The notes: generated by a model from the letters alone, not told the origin. A stretch of DNA of 5,796 nucleotides from Deltaproteobacteria bacterium (GCA_003506795.1 DNYO01000264.1:1-5796); one strand, 5' to 3'; positions 1 through 5,796 are shown, counted from the first letter of the stretch. Made by a program: numbers and translations.

Positions 1-503
1 ATAATACGAAGCACGTTGAGTCCCGCGATCCTGCCGGCGTCTTTTGTCGCCTGGCGCTGCGAATCGTTGAAATAGGCGGGGACCGTAATAACCGCGTCAT
101 CAACCTGCTGGCCCAGGTATGCCTCCGCGGACTTTCTCAGTTTCTGAAGAACGAATGCCGAGATTTCCTGGGGGGTATACTGTTTACCGCGGACATCAAC
201 GCGCACGTTGCCTTCCTGATCGCCGACGACTCTGAAAGGCACCGTCTTGATCTCTTCCTGCACCTCATTGAATCGTCTTCCTACGAATCTCTTTATCGAG
301 AATATGGTATTCTCGGGGTTTGTTATAGCCTGCCTCTTCGCAGTCTGCCCGACGAGAACCTCACCATCCTTTGTAAACGCGACCACGCTCGGTGTAAGCC
401 TGCTGCCTTCCTCATTTATGATGACCTTCGGCTCGCCGCCTTCCATAACAGCGACGACTGAATTGGTAGTGCCCAGGTCTATTCCGATTACTTTTCTTGC
501 CAT
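1..503 (-). CDS. dnaK: Molecular chaperone DnaK (Hsp70), N-terminal part, cut by window edge
   Basis: DnaK is the cytoplasmic Hsp70 chaperone; it binds unfolded segments of client proteins in an ATP-dependent cycle with DnaJ and GrpE. About 167 codons are visible, all in the nucleotide-binding domain. Seen directly: the phosphate-1 loop IGIDLGTTNS (residues 6-15), the segment SIKRFVGRRF (69-78) whose K71 corresponds to catalytic K70 of E. coli DnaK, and near the edge VPAYFNDSQRQATKDAGRIAG. The start ATG (501-503) gives the usual MARKVIGIDLG terminus and is preceded by a strong Shine-Dalgarno. The rest of the gene lies beyond position 1. It follows znuB in the same direction but has its own promoter in a 167-base gap. 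Neither grpE nor hrcA is directly upstream, so it is not in the common hrcA-grpE-dnaK order here. Identification is secure; only the 3' end is missing. Confidence 0.98.
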   Translation of the reverse strand, partial: MARKVIGIDLGTTNSVVAVMEGGEPKVIINEEGSRLTPSVVAFTKDGEVLVGQTAKRQAITNPENTIFSIKRFVGRRFNEVQEEIKTVPFRVVGDQEGNVRVDVRGKQYTPQEISAFVLQKLRKSAEAYLGQQVDDAVITVPAYFNDSQRQATKDAGRIAGLNVLRI

Positions 504-508
504 TTTCG

Positions 509-518
509 TCTCCTCCTG
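509..518 (-). promoter_or_regulatory. Strong Shine-Dalgarno of dnaK
   Basis: On the minus strand the sequence CAGGAGGAGA lies a few bases before the dnaK ATG. It is a near-perfect anti-16S match and fixes the start at 503. Confidence 0.9.
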
Positions 519-538
519 AAATTTTTCGCGTCTAGGGT

Positions 539-567
539 AATATAATGTTCAAGTTTTACCTTGTCAA
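539..567 (-). promoter_or_regulatory. Sigma-70-type promoter of dnaK
   Basis: On the minus strand a perfect -35 TTGACA (562-567) is separated by exactly 17 bases from TATATT (539-544). Transcription would begin near 532, giving a leader of about 29 bases that contains the Shine-Dalgarno. The match is to the housekeeping consensus. No CIRCE inverted repeat and no correctly spaced heat-shock sigma-32 promoter was seen in the gap between znuB and dnaK, so any heat-shock control must act differently or lie elsewhere. The rest of the 504-670 gap holds no gene that I can support. Confidence 0.82.
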
Positions 568-670
568 CGCATGAACCCATCTTTTTTCCGCCAATATTCC
601 GGCTGAAAATACGAAGAGTTATCGGCAAAAAGCAACGTGATAGGTGACGGGTGCCACCCGAGGAGTCTTG

Positions 671-1498
671 CTAGCGCCGGGAGATGCCCTTGATCCTCAA
701 ACGGGCACCAAGGAAGGAGACGAGGAAGATGCCAAAACTCACTATGACTATGCTGGCACCGGCAGGCAAATCAAGGACAAAAGATATTGTGACACCGGCC
801 ATAACCGCAACAATTCCCGTGAGGCAGGATATGATGATGGTGGTCTTGAAGCCGCGGGCGAACTGGAGGGCCGTCACCGGTGGGATGATGAGCAGGGCCG
901 ACACGAGCATTATCCCGACCACCTTCATGGCAAGGACTACGGTCAATGCCGTAAGGAGAACAAGTATACGGTTGATCCGTGTCGTCTTTATCCCCGATGC
1001 CTTTGCGGATTCCTCGTCGAAAGTAATGGCGAGGAGTTCGTGATAGTAGAGAGCAATGACGACGATGAGACAGAAACACAGGAGAACGGACGTCCACACC
1101 TCCACACGGCTTATGGCGAGAATATTTCCGAAAAGATAACTGAAGAGATCGATATTGAAGCCCCCGGCCGCGCTGGCTATCAGGATGCCTCCAGCTATCC
1201 CGAGCGACGACACGATGCCTATCGCCGCATCGCCGTAAAGACGGGCTTTGTCTATGAGTTTGAGAATTCCCAGTGCGCTTGCCATGACGATAGGGATTGC
1301 CATATAAAAGGGGTAGGCCCCGAAAAGGAGACCCACGGCGACACCGCCGAAGGTGACATGGGCAAGCCCATCGCCGATCAGAGAGAGCCGCCGCAGTACA
1401 AGAAACGTCCCCAGCACGGAACACAGCACAGCGATGAAACAACCTGCTACGAGTGCTCTCTGGATAAAGCCATGACTGAAGAGGTCAAGAAAGTCCAT
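671..1498 (-). CDS. znuB: Zinc ABC transporter permease ZnuB (ABC-3 family)
   Basis: This 275-residue inner-membrane protein is the channel subunit of a metal importer; it works as a dimer with ZnuC and receives zinc from ZnuA. It is almost entirely hydrophobic, with about eight membrane segments. ABC-3 family features are seen: RRLSLIGDGLAHVTFGG (residues 36-52, with the family GDGLAH motif), AIGIVSSLGIAGGI (92-105), and TFDEESAKASGI (159-170), which resembles the cytoplasmic coupling region of family members. Length is normal. The ATG at 1496-1498 has GAGG at 1505-1508 as a modest Shine-Dalgarno. It is the last gene of the operon, 25 bases after znuC. The ABC-3 family also includes manganese and iron permeases; zinc is inferred from the His-rich binding protein and the Zur-like operator. 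Confidence 0.93.
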   Translation of the reverse strand: MDFLDLFSHGFIQRALVAGCFIAVLCSVLGTFLVLRRLSLIGDGLAHVTFGGVAVGLLFGAYPFYMAIPIVMASALGILKLIDKARLYGDAAIGIVSSLGIAGGILIASAAGGFNIDLFSYLFGNILAISRVEVWTSVLLCFCLIVVIALYYHELLAITFDEESAKASGIKTTRINRILVLLTALTVVLAMKVVGIMLVSALLIIPPVTALQFARGFKTTIIISCLTGIVAVMAGVTISFVLDLPAGASIVIVSFGIFLVSFLGARLRIKGISRR

Positions 1499-1523
1499 GG
1501 AATGCCTCAGGTTTCATTCTTTC

Positions 1524-2321
1524 TTATTGTCCGATTCCCGGGCCCTTAAATCCCGGGCCCCCTGCCTCATGCCTGTGGCAGATAAGATGCTGTGAGTGTT
1601 CGCCGAAGTAGTTTGTCATGTCTTTGGAGAGGCAAAAATCGTCAAATCCTCCGTAAAAAATTAGGTTCTTATCGAGATAGAGAAGCCTCGAAGCATGTTG
1701 GCCGATTGTTCCTATATCATGGGTGATCATGATGATCGTCACGGCCTTGCCGGTGTTTATGTTTTTCAGAGTGGCGAAAAACCTTTCCCGTCCCTCGGGA
1801 TCCAGGGCGGTTGTCGGCTCGTCGAGGATAAGAAGTTCGGGACCGGCGACGAGTGCCTTCGCTATCAGGGTGCGCTGCTGCTGGCCCCCGGAGAGTTCCC
1901 CAATGAGCTTGTCTTTGATGGAATTGATATCCATCAGCGCGAGTGCGGCGTCTATCGATTCCCGGTCACCCCGTGACGTTCTCCTGGGGAAGGTCTTGCG
2001 GGCGAGGAGCCCCATCCCGACGACTTCACGCACCGTAGCGGGAAAGTGAGGGTTGAAGGTGGCCATTTTTTGGGGAAGGTAGCCGATCTTTTGCCACTCA
2101 TTGAACAACGCGGCGCTCTGTCCGAAAAGCGTTACCGAGCCGTCCGTCGGCTTCAGGAGACCAAGGAGCAGCCGGATGAGAGTGGTCTTCCCCGAGCCGT
2201 TCGGTCCGACTATCCCCAGGAATTCCCCTCGTTTGAGGGTGAAGGTGACATCGCTCACTATATCAATGGAATTGAAGCGAAAACCGAGGCGGTCCGTGGT
2301 GATGACGTCGGTTATTTGCAT
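1524..2321 (-). CDS. znuC: Zinc ABC transporter ATP-binding protein ZnuC
   Basis: This 265-residue cytoplasmic ATPase powers zinc import through ZnuB. All ABC motifs are intact: Walker A GPNGSGKTT (39-47), Q-loop glutamine 84 in GYLPQK, signature LSGGQQQR (143-150), Walker B LLILDEP (163-169, catalytic E168) and H-loop H201 in MITHD. After the ATPase core comes a C-terminal tail rich in potential metal ligands (EHSQHLICHRHE, 241-252), a feature also found in other ZnuC-type ATPases. The last 13 residues, AGGPGFKGPGIGQ, are encoded by a GC-only repeat and look like an extension past that tail. The ATG (2319-2321) lies inside the end of znuA, a 10-base overlap, with no clear Shine-Dalgarno; translation is probably coupled to znuA. 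Family assignment is secure; substrate follows from context. Confidence 0.94.
   Translation of the reverse strand: MQITDVITTDRLGFRFNSIDIVSDVTFTLKRGEFLGIVGPNGSGKTTLIRLLLGLLKPTDGSVTLFGQSAALFNEWQKIGYLPQKMATFNPHFPATVREVVGMGLLARKTFPRRTSRGDRESIDAALALMDINSIKDKLIGELSGGQQQRTLIAKALVAGPELLILDEPTTALDPEGRERFFATLKNINTGKAVTIIMITHDIGTIGQHASRLLYLDKNLIFYGGFDDFCLSKDMTNYFGEHSQHLICHRHEAGGPGFKGPGIGQ
1537..1560 (-). repeat. Tandem GC-only 9-mer at the znuC 3' end
   Basis: CCCGGGCCC occurs twice, at 1537-1545 and 1552-1560, 15 bases apart. Each copy contains the palindromes CCCGGG and GGGCCC, so the two copies can also pair as a 6-bp GC stem with a 9-base loop in the mRNA. It lies inside the last codons of znuC, 40-60 bases before the znuB start. 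No U-tract follows, so it is not a standard terminator. Confidence 0.75.
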
Positions 2322-3280
2322 TCGAGGCCCATTTTCAGGTTTACAAGGTTGGCGTCCATGAGGGAGATGAAGGTCGAGCCTTTTGCAAGTTCGTCTCTGG
2401 TGATATTGTGAGCGCCGTGGAGACTAAGAAGCGTGGCCCCCGTCTCCCTCGAGAGGAGCTCGGAGACCTTCGGGTTTATCAGCTCTTCGAAATAGACGTA
2501 CCGGACACCCTTTTCCTTGATTATCTTCTCAAGCCCGATGATCTTTCTGGCAGTGGGCTCCGCGTTCGGAGAACCCTGGTAGGCACTGACATATTCAAGA
2601 CTGTATCTGCGGGCCAGATACCCGAAGGCGAAATGACCGCCGTGAACGAGGGTTTTTTTCCCGCATGTTTTGAGGGTTTCGCGGAACCTCGTGTCAAGAG
2701 CGAGAAGCTCTTCCTTGTAACGGGCGGCGTTTTGTCTATAGAACGCGCTGTTTGCCGGATCGGCCGCAGATAATCCATCGGCGATGGTATCGACCATTTT
2801 CATCCCGTTTTCGAAATCGAGCCATATATGCGGGTCGTAAGTACCGTGATCGCGGTGCTCGTGCCTGTCCTCGTCATCGGCTTCATCGTGGTCTTTTTCC
2901 GTGGTGTGCATGAGCCTGATGCCCTGGCTCGCGTCCCTGACGATGAGGGCTTTGTTCGAGGTCCCTTTCAGGATTTCCTCCGCCCAGGGTTCCATATATT
3001 TACCGGTGTAGACGAAAAGCCGGGCAGAGGAAATCCGTACCATGTCGCCCGGTTTTGGCTCAAAGGCGTGGGCTTCCACTCCCGGCGGCAACAAAAGCGT
3101 AACGTCGGCCTTGTCTCGGGCGATTGCCCTTGTAAAGTCATAGAGCGGAAAGAGGGTAGTCACGACGGCGATCTTCTTTTGGCCGTCCTCAGGGTCCTTG
3201 TCACGGGTTCCACAGGACGACAGGACAGTCACGAGGATTGCCGCAAGCATGAGGACGATTGTCTGCCGGACCTTTTTCAT
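2312..3280 (-). CDS. znuA: Zinc-binding lipoprotein ZnuA (metal ABC transporter substrate-binding protein)
   Basis: This 322-residue protein captures zinc outside the inner membrane and delivers it to ZnuB. A signal peptide (residues 1-22) ends in lipobox LSSC, predicting lipidation at C23. Cluster A-I features are present: TLFPLYDF (42-49), GVEAHAFEPKP with probable ligand H71, a His/Asp/Glu-rich loop (about 125-145, five histidines), DPHIWLDF with ligand H151, and HGGHFAFGYLARRY with ligand H216. The His-rich loop between the first two ligands is typical of zinc-specific members and rarer in manganese binders. WLDF replaces the more usual WLDP, a minor difference. The start ATG (3278-3280) overlaps the regulator stop in an ATGA junction and has AGGAGG at 3285-3290. 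The end overlaps znuC by 10 bases. The substrate is inferred; manganese is the main alternative. Confidence 0.93.
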   Translation of the reverse strand: MKKVRQTIVLMLAAILVTVLSSCGTRDKDPEDGQKKIAVVTTLFPLYDFTRAIARDKADVTLLLPPGVEAHAFEPKPGDMVRISSARLFVYTGKYMEPWAEEILKGTSNKALIVRDASQGIRLMHTTEKDHDEADDEDRHEHRDHGTYDPHIWLDFENGMKMVDTIADGLSAADPANSAFYRQNAARYKEELLALDTRFRETLKTCGKKTLVHGGHFAFGYLARRYSLEYVSAYQGSPNAEPTARKIIGLEKIIKEKGVRYVYFEELINPKVSELLSRETGATLLSLHGAHNITRDELAKGSTFISLMDANLVNLKMGLECK

Positions 3281-3708
3281 TTTGCCTCCTTCACCGGGGT
3301 ACAGTGCCTGCAGACGCCGAACACCTGCATGATGTGGGATGATATGGTGCCGTTCAGGGTTTCGGAGACCTCTTTTTCAATCTCTTTGAAGGCGCAAAAA
3401 TTAAGATCGTCCACTCTTTTGCATGAGGTGCAGATGAAGTGGTGGTGGTGCTTCCTGTTGGCACAGAAGAAATAATAAAGCTTCCGATCGGGATGGATCA
3501 CCTTGAAGATGACGCCGCCGTCCGCCAACTCCTCCAGGTTGCGATACACCGTCGGAAGGCCTACGGTCGAGAAGCGTTCCTTCAACCTCTTCCATACCTC
3601 TTCCGGGCTGAGATAGGTGGATGCGCACGACAGGACGTCGAGAATAGCCAGTCTCTTCGGTGTCGCTTTGAGTTCGAGTTCTTTGAGGATGTGGTTATGG
3701 TTCTCCAT
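3277..3708 (-). CDS. zur: Fur-family metalloregulator, probable zinc uptake repressor Zur
   Basis: This 143-residue cytoplasmic DNA-binding protein has Fur-family length and layout. An N-terminal winged helix (about 1-80) contains the recognition segment LPTVYRNLEELADGG (51-65). A dimerisation domain follows, with the metal-binding stretch KHHHHFICTSC (86-96) and a second CxxC at C133-C136. The two CxxC pairs (C93/C96 and C133/C136) form the structural zinc site known in Fur, Zur and PerR proteins. Sequence alone does not separate Zur from Fur or PerR. Zur is inferred because the gene is first in a znuACB operon, overlaps znuA by 4 bases (ATGA), and has a 7-1-7 palindrome over its own promoter, implying zinc-dependent self-repression. 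The start at 3706-3708 has only a weak AGG Shine-Dalgarno; the frame fits the family from the first residues. Confidence 0.88.
   Translation of the reverse strand: MENHNHILKELELKATPKRLAILDVLSCASTYLSPEEVWKRLKERFSTVGLPTVYRNLEELADGGVIFKVIHPDRKLYYFFCANRKHHHHFICTSCKRVDDLNFCAFKEIEKEVSETLNGTISSHIMQVFGVCRHCTPVKEAK
3285..3290 (-). promoter_or_regulatory. Shine-Dalgarno of znuA
   Basis: AGGAGG on the minus strand lies 4 bases before the znuA ATG, inside the last codons of the regulator gene. It gives znuA its own strong initiation signal despite the ATGA overlap. Confidence 0.8.
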
Positions 3709-3715
3709 GTGTACC

Positions 3716-3738
3716 TAAATAGAAATCATTTTCGTTTA
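3716..3738 (-). promoter_or_regulatory. Zur/Fur-type operator of the zur-znuACB operon
   Basis: A 23-bp interrupted palindrome reads TAAA-N3-AAAT-N-ATTT-N3-TTTA, with 16 of the 22 non-central bases symmetric. The layout matches the 7-1-7 boxes of Fur-family repressors, and the flanking TAAA and TTTA resemble the Bacillus subtilis Zur box as I recall it. It begins at the last base of the -10 element and covers the predicted transcription start (near 3731), a position where a bound repressor would block initiation. Binding by the encoded regulator is inferred. Confidence 0.75.
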
Positions 3739-3766
3739 TTGTATGGCAACGGGAGTGTTATGTCAA
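3738..3766 (-). promoter_or_regulatory. Sigma-70-type promoter of the zur-znuACB operon
   Basis: On the minus strand a perfect -35 TTGACA (3761-3766) is followed after exactly 17 bases by TACAAT (3738-3743), five of six matches to the -10 consensus. The -35 overlaps the last two sense codons of the rhodanese gene (Leu, Thr), whose TAA stop is at 3758-3760. The leader to the regulator ATG is about 23 bases. Confidence 0.85.
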
Positions 3767-4228
3767 CGCAGGAATTCCGGGATCTTTGCGGGAAAAGGGT
3801 TCAGGCGCGGCTACCGTTTCTACCGGATTACCCTTTCTCACCCAGGCGGGATAGCCTGCAAGAAAGGTCATGACGTTTGTGTAACCCGAGTTTCTGGCCG
3901 CGACCGCGGCCTTAAGACTGGGGGCTCAGCCGTATCCCCTGCAATAAAAGACGATAGGGGTGTCCTTTTCCGGAGGCAGCAGCGCCGTGATCCTGTAAAA
4001 TTCTTCCTCGGGGATGTTGATGGCGCCTGGTATGTGGCCCGAGGCATATTCGAGGGTGGTGCGGTTATCGACGACGAGGAGCCTCTTCTCCTTTTCCATG
4101 AGGGTTTTTAATGTCTTGACGTCTATATCTCCGATACCTTCGGAAAAGAAACATCCTGCGGGAAGGATGCAGAGGATCAGGATTGCGATCAGCGGAAGGG
4201 GCGACCGGATGGATTTCATTTTCTCCAT
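3758..4228 (-). CDS. Exported rhodanese-domain protein, probable selenoprotein (in-frame TGA read as Sec101)
   Basis: With TGA (3926-3928) read as selenocysteine the product has 156 residues. A hydrophobic signal segment (about 8-25) ends in ILPAGC; C26 may be lipidated, though proline at -3 is not canonical. A single rhodanese domain follows: LLVVDNRTTLEYASGHIPGAINIP (50-73, first half), then IVFYCRGYG with the expected catalytic C96, then residue 101 = TGA. Beyond it the same frame continues APSLKAAVAARNSGYTNV, then MTFLAGYPAWVRKG, the normal C-terminal half of a rhodanese, to a TAA at 3758. Stopping at the TGA would remove about a third of the domain. In related small rhodaneses the loop is often CxGxxC followed by SxKAA, so the TGA falls at the second Cys. 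A SECIS-like hairpin follows. The start is uncertain: M1 lacks a Shine-Dalgarno, and M4 (4217-4219) has GGAG only 3 bases away. It lies 54 bases after thrC and may be co-transcribed. Substrate unknown. The alternative is a nonsense mutation. Confidence 0.85.
3885..3928 (-). promoter_or_regulatory. Bacterial SECIS-like hairpin directly after the UGA
   Basis: In the mRNA a perfect 6-bp stem GGCCGC/GCGGCC closes a GGUC tetraloop (3896-3911, loop 3902-3905). Counting the U of UGA as 1, the loop G and U are at 25 and 26; in the E. coli fdhF SECIS the key loop G and U are at 23 and 24, also in a GGUC context. Below an internal loop, a lower stem can form: AGU with ACU, then CCC with GGG after one C-C mismatch, reaching 3923 and 3885. 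This fits a SelB-recognised element within coding sequence. It was folded by eye; no energy was computed. Confidence 0.78.
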
Positions 4229-4282
4229 TGAGAAGCGGCGGTCAGGTTCGGCATTTACGTCCCCGCATTCGAGTGGCAGGCT

Positions 4283-5737
4283 TCAGGCGCCGTATATTCT
4301 TCGGATCTGTTCTTTTGCTTCGTCTACCTGGGTCGATGACAGTTTGAGACCTTCGGGAGTAAGTTCAGGGTTTGCGCCAACGGTGTAAATCCTTTCCGGA
4401 AGGGCCGCCTGTTTCTTCATGCCCGGTGGTAGCTCAGGCGTTATACCTATGGCCTGCCGGACGTCTTCGGGGAATTTACCGGGGTCCGCTGTCTCGTATA
4501 CTACGGCCGGCCGATCGTGTTTTCCTCCAAGGTATTGTTCCAGAGCAGCCCAACCCACCGCACCGTGAGGATCAAGGATGATGCCGTATCGCTCGTAGAC
4601 AGCCTTCATTGTCTCAAAATGCCCTGCATTGGTGATTCCCATGGAGATGATGTCCCGCCGCATGGCCTCCATGTCGGGCATGCGGTCGATGATGCCGGGT
4701 TTCGTCACGCTTCCCGTCGAAGCGTCCCGTTCGTCGAAGATGTGGCCGCCGTAGAAATCAATGAGACGCGCTAGGTTGCTTGGATGCGAAACGATCATCG
4801 CCGATGACGGCGACGTGACGGAAGGGTGCACCACGTAGCTCCCGCTGGATAGAAAATCGGGGAATTCCCTGTTCTCGTTGACTCCGCAGATGATCCGTTC
4901 CACGGGAAGCCCCATTTGCCTGGCAATGACCGTTCCCATCATGTTGCCGAAATTTCCCGAAGGGATGCTGGCTATGAACGGTGCTTCCGAGGCTATCTGT
5001 GAATAGGCATAAAAAGGATAAACGGCCTGAGGGAGGAGTCTTCCGACACTGATGGAATTGGCCGAGGTGAAACGGTCGGGGTCACCGAAGATCTCGCCGG
5101 CGAATGACCTGTCGCCCAGGATGCTCTTGGCCAATGCCTGGCAGATATCAAAATCACCGTTGACTTCAAAGGCATAAACATTCTGTCCCAGGATCGTCAT
5201 CTGCCTTCTCTGACCTTCACTTATGGAACCCTTCGGATAAAAGACTATGTTGTCGATGTTGTCGAGGCCGAGAAGGGCATCGGCTACAGCCCCGCCCGTG
5301 TCGCCGCTCGTGGCGACAATTACTGTCCTCAGTAATCCCCTGGCTCCCAGGAAATAATTGAGCATCCGGCCGAAGAACCGCGCCGCATAGTCTTTGAACG
5401 AATATGTGGGTCCCCGGGTGAGCCACATAATGTATGTCTTTCCCGTAATATGCTGGACTATCGTGGGGATCTTTTTTGTGTCGTAGGCGTCGTCGAGCAG
5501 CGACTTTAACCTCGCGGCCGGTATCTCGCGCTGGAGAAAGGGTTCCAGAACCTCGTAGGCTATCGCGGCGTAACTCATGCCTTTCATAGCGATTATACGT
5601 TCCGCGGACAAAACGGGGATATCGCTGCGGGCGATCATGTAAAGTCCGTATTTCGAGGCCATACCGGTAAGCAGGGCGGTCTCGAAGTCTACACATTCAG
5701 TGGGATCGTTGGTGCTGTAATACCGTGGTTCCGTCAT
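4283..5737 (-). CDS. thrC: Threonine synthase, long (ThrC/Thr4-type) form
   Basis: This pyridoxal-phosphate enzyme converts O-phosphohomoserine to threonine and phosphate, the last step of threonine synthesis, in the cytoplasm. At 484 residues it belongs to the longer class with an N-terminal domain, as in E. coli ThrC and yeast Thr4. Seen: the N-terminal pattern YYSTN...VDFETALLTGMASKYGLYM (6-34); the cofactor lysine K115 in GPTYSFKDYAARFFGRML; phosphate-binding SGDTGGA (144-150); SANSISVGRLLPQ (225-237); and SIPSGNFGN (257-265). No frameshift or missing motif was found. The ATG at 5735-5737 fits the family N-terminus and no better start exists, but no Shine-Dalgarno precedes it. No hom or thrB gene adjoins it in the window; downstream is the rhodanese gene. 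Confidence 0.96.
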   Translation of the reverse strand: MTEPRYYSTNDPTECVDFETALLTGMASKYGLYMIARSDIPVLSAERIIAMKGMSYAAIAYEVLEPFLQREIPAARLKSLLDDAYDTKKIPTIVQHITGKTYIMWLTRGPTYSFKDYAARFFGRMLNYFLGARGLLRTVIVATSGDTGGAVADALLGLDNIDNIVFYPKGSISEGQRRQMTILGQNVYAFEVNGDFDICQALAKSILGDRSFAGEIFGDPDRFTSANSISVGRLLPQAVYPFYAYSQIASEAPFIASIPSGNFGNMMGTVIARQMGLPVERIICGVNENREFPDFLSSGSYVVHPSVTSPSSAMIVSHPSNLARLIDFYGGHIFDERDASTGSVTKPGIIDRMPDMEAMRRDIISMGITNAGHFETMKAVYERYGIILDPHGAVGWAALEQYLGGKHDRPAVVYETADPGKFPEDVRQAIGITPELPPGMKKQAALPERIYTVGANPELTPEGLKLSSTQVDEAKEQIRRIYGA

Positions 5738-5746
5738 GGCAGGTTA

Positions 5747-5775
5747 AGCATACAAAAACTTTGCTTTTTTTTCAA
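5747..5775 (-). promoter_or_regulatory. Possible thrC promoter very close to the start codon
   Basis: On the minus strand TTGAAA (5770-5775) is followed after 17 bases by TATGCT (5747-5752). Only 9 bases separate the -10 from the ATG, so this promoter would give an almost leaderless mRNA. A second candidate -10, TATAAT at 5781-5786, would give a leader of about 37 bases, but its -35 would lie beyond the right edge. The two cannot be separated here; the A/T-rich tract between them is compatible with either. Confidence 0.5.
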
Positions 5776-5796
5776 CTTACATTATAATTGTCATGA

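Noticed and set aside
525..560. Heat-shock sigma-32 promoter for dnaK (CTTGAA followed by CCCTAG)
   Set aside because: The two elements are only about 10 bases apart, too close for sigma-32, and the -10-like part lacks CCCCAT. The housekeeping promoter overlapping it is far better.
588..603. Partial palindrome around AATATT upstream of the dnaK -35
   Set aside because: The symmetry is imperfect and it matches no operator I recognise; it could be chance in an A/T-rich gap.
648..660. Small hairpin CGGGT-GCC-ACCCG just after znuB as a terminator
   Set aside because: The stem is only 5 bp and the nearest T-run on the minus strand is about 17 bases further on, so it does not fit an intrinsic terminator. 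A weak role in mRNA 3'-end stability is possible.
644..1549. Long plus-strand open frame of 301 codons opposite znuB
   Set aside because: It is antisense to an intact, motif-rich permease gene, is of highly polar low-complexity composition, and shows no recognisable domain.
2828..3475. Plus-strand open frame of 215 codons opposite znuA and zur
   Set aside because: It lies antisense across two well-supported genes and their overlap; no family resemblance or ribosome site was seen.
3926..4228. A 100-residue rhodanese fragment ending at the TGA, as a complete gene or pseudogene
   Set aside because: The frame continues with 55 codons of typical rhodanese sequence, the TGA sits at the position of a family Cys, and a SECIS-like hairpin follows. 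A decayed gene would be expected to show further lesions; none is seen.

Overview
The window reads as one co-directional block. All recognisable genes lie on the minus strand, so transcription runs from high to low coordinates: thrC, a rhodanese-like exported protein, a Fur-family regulator (Zur-like), znuA, znuC, znuB, and the 5' part of dnaK running off the left edge. Gene content, moderate GC and protein style suggest a Gram-negative anaerobe, possibly a deltaproteobacterium (Desulfobacterota). This is inferred from family resemblance only; no rRNA or other taxonomic marker is present.

Right part (about 3758-5796): a long-form threonine synthase gene with promoter-like elements but no obvious Shine-Dalgarno, followed after 54 bases by a small exported rhodanese-domain gene. 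The rhodanese frame meets an in-frame TGA at 3926-3928 directly after the catalytic-loop sequence CRGYG. The same frame then stays open for 55 more codons and encodes the rest of a normal rhodanese fold, ending at 3758. A GC-rich hairpin with a GGUC apical loop sits just 3' of the TGA, at nearly the same distance as in the E. coli fdhF SECIS element. The best reading is a selenoprotein with a C-x4-U active loop, not a truncated gene. This is the most interesting item in the window.

Middle part (671-3766): a compact zinc-uptake operon. The promoter (TTGACA, 17-bp spacer, TACAAT) overlaps the 3' end of the rhodanese gene. A 23-bp palindrome of the 7-1-7 Fur/Zur type lies across the expected transcription start. 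The operon encodes the likely repressor, the zinc-binding lipoprotein ZnuA, the ATPase ZnuC and the permease ZnuB. Overlaps of 4 and 10 bases between the first three genes indicate translational coupling. The likely logic is a feedback loop: when zinc is sufficient, the Zur-like protein represses itself and the importer.

Left part (1-670): a 167-base gap with a good sigma-70-type promoter and a strong Shine-Dalgarno leads into dnaK, of which about 167 codons are present. No mobile element, CRISPR array, tRNA or rRNA was seen.
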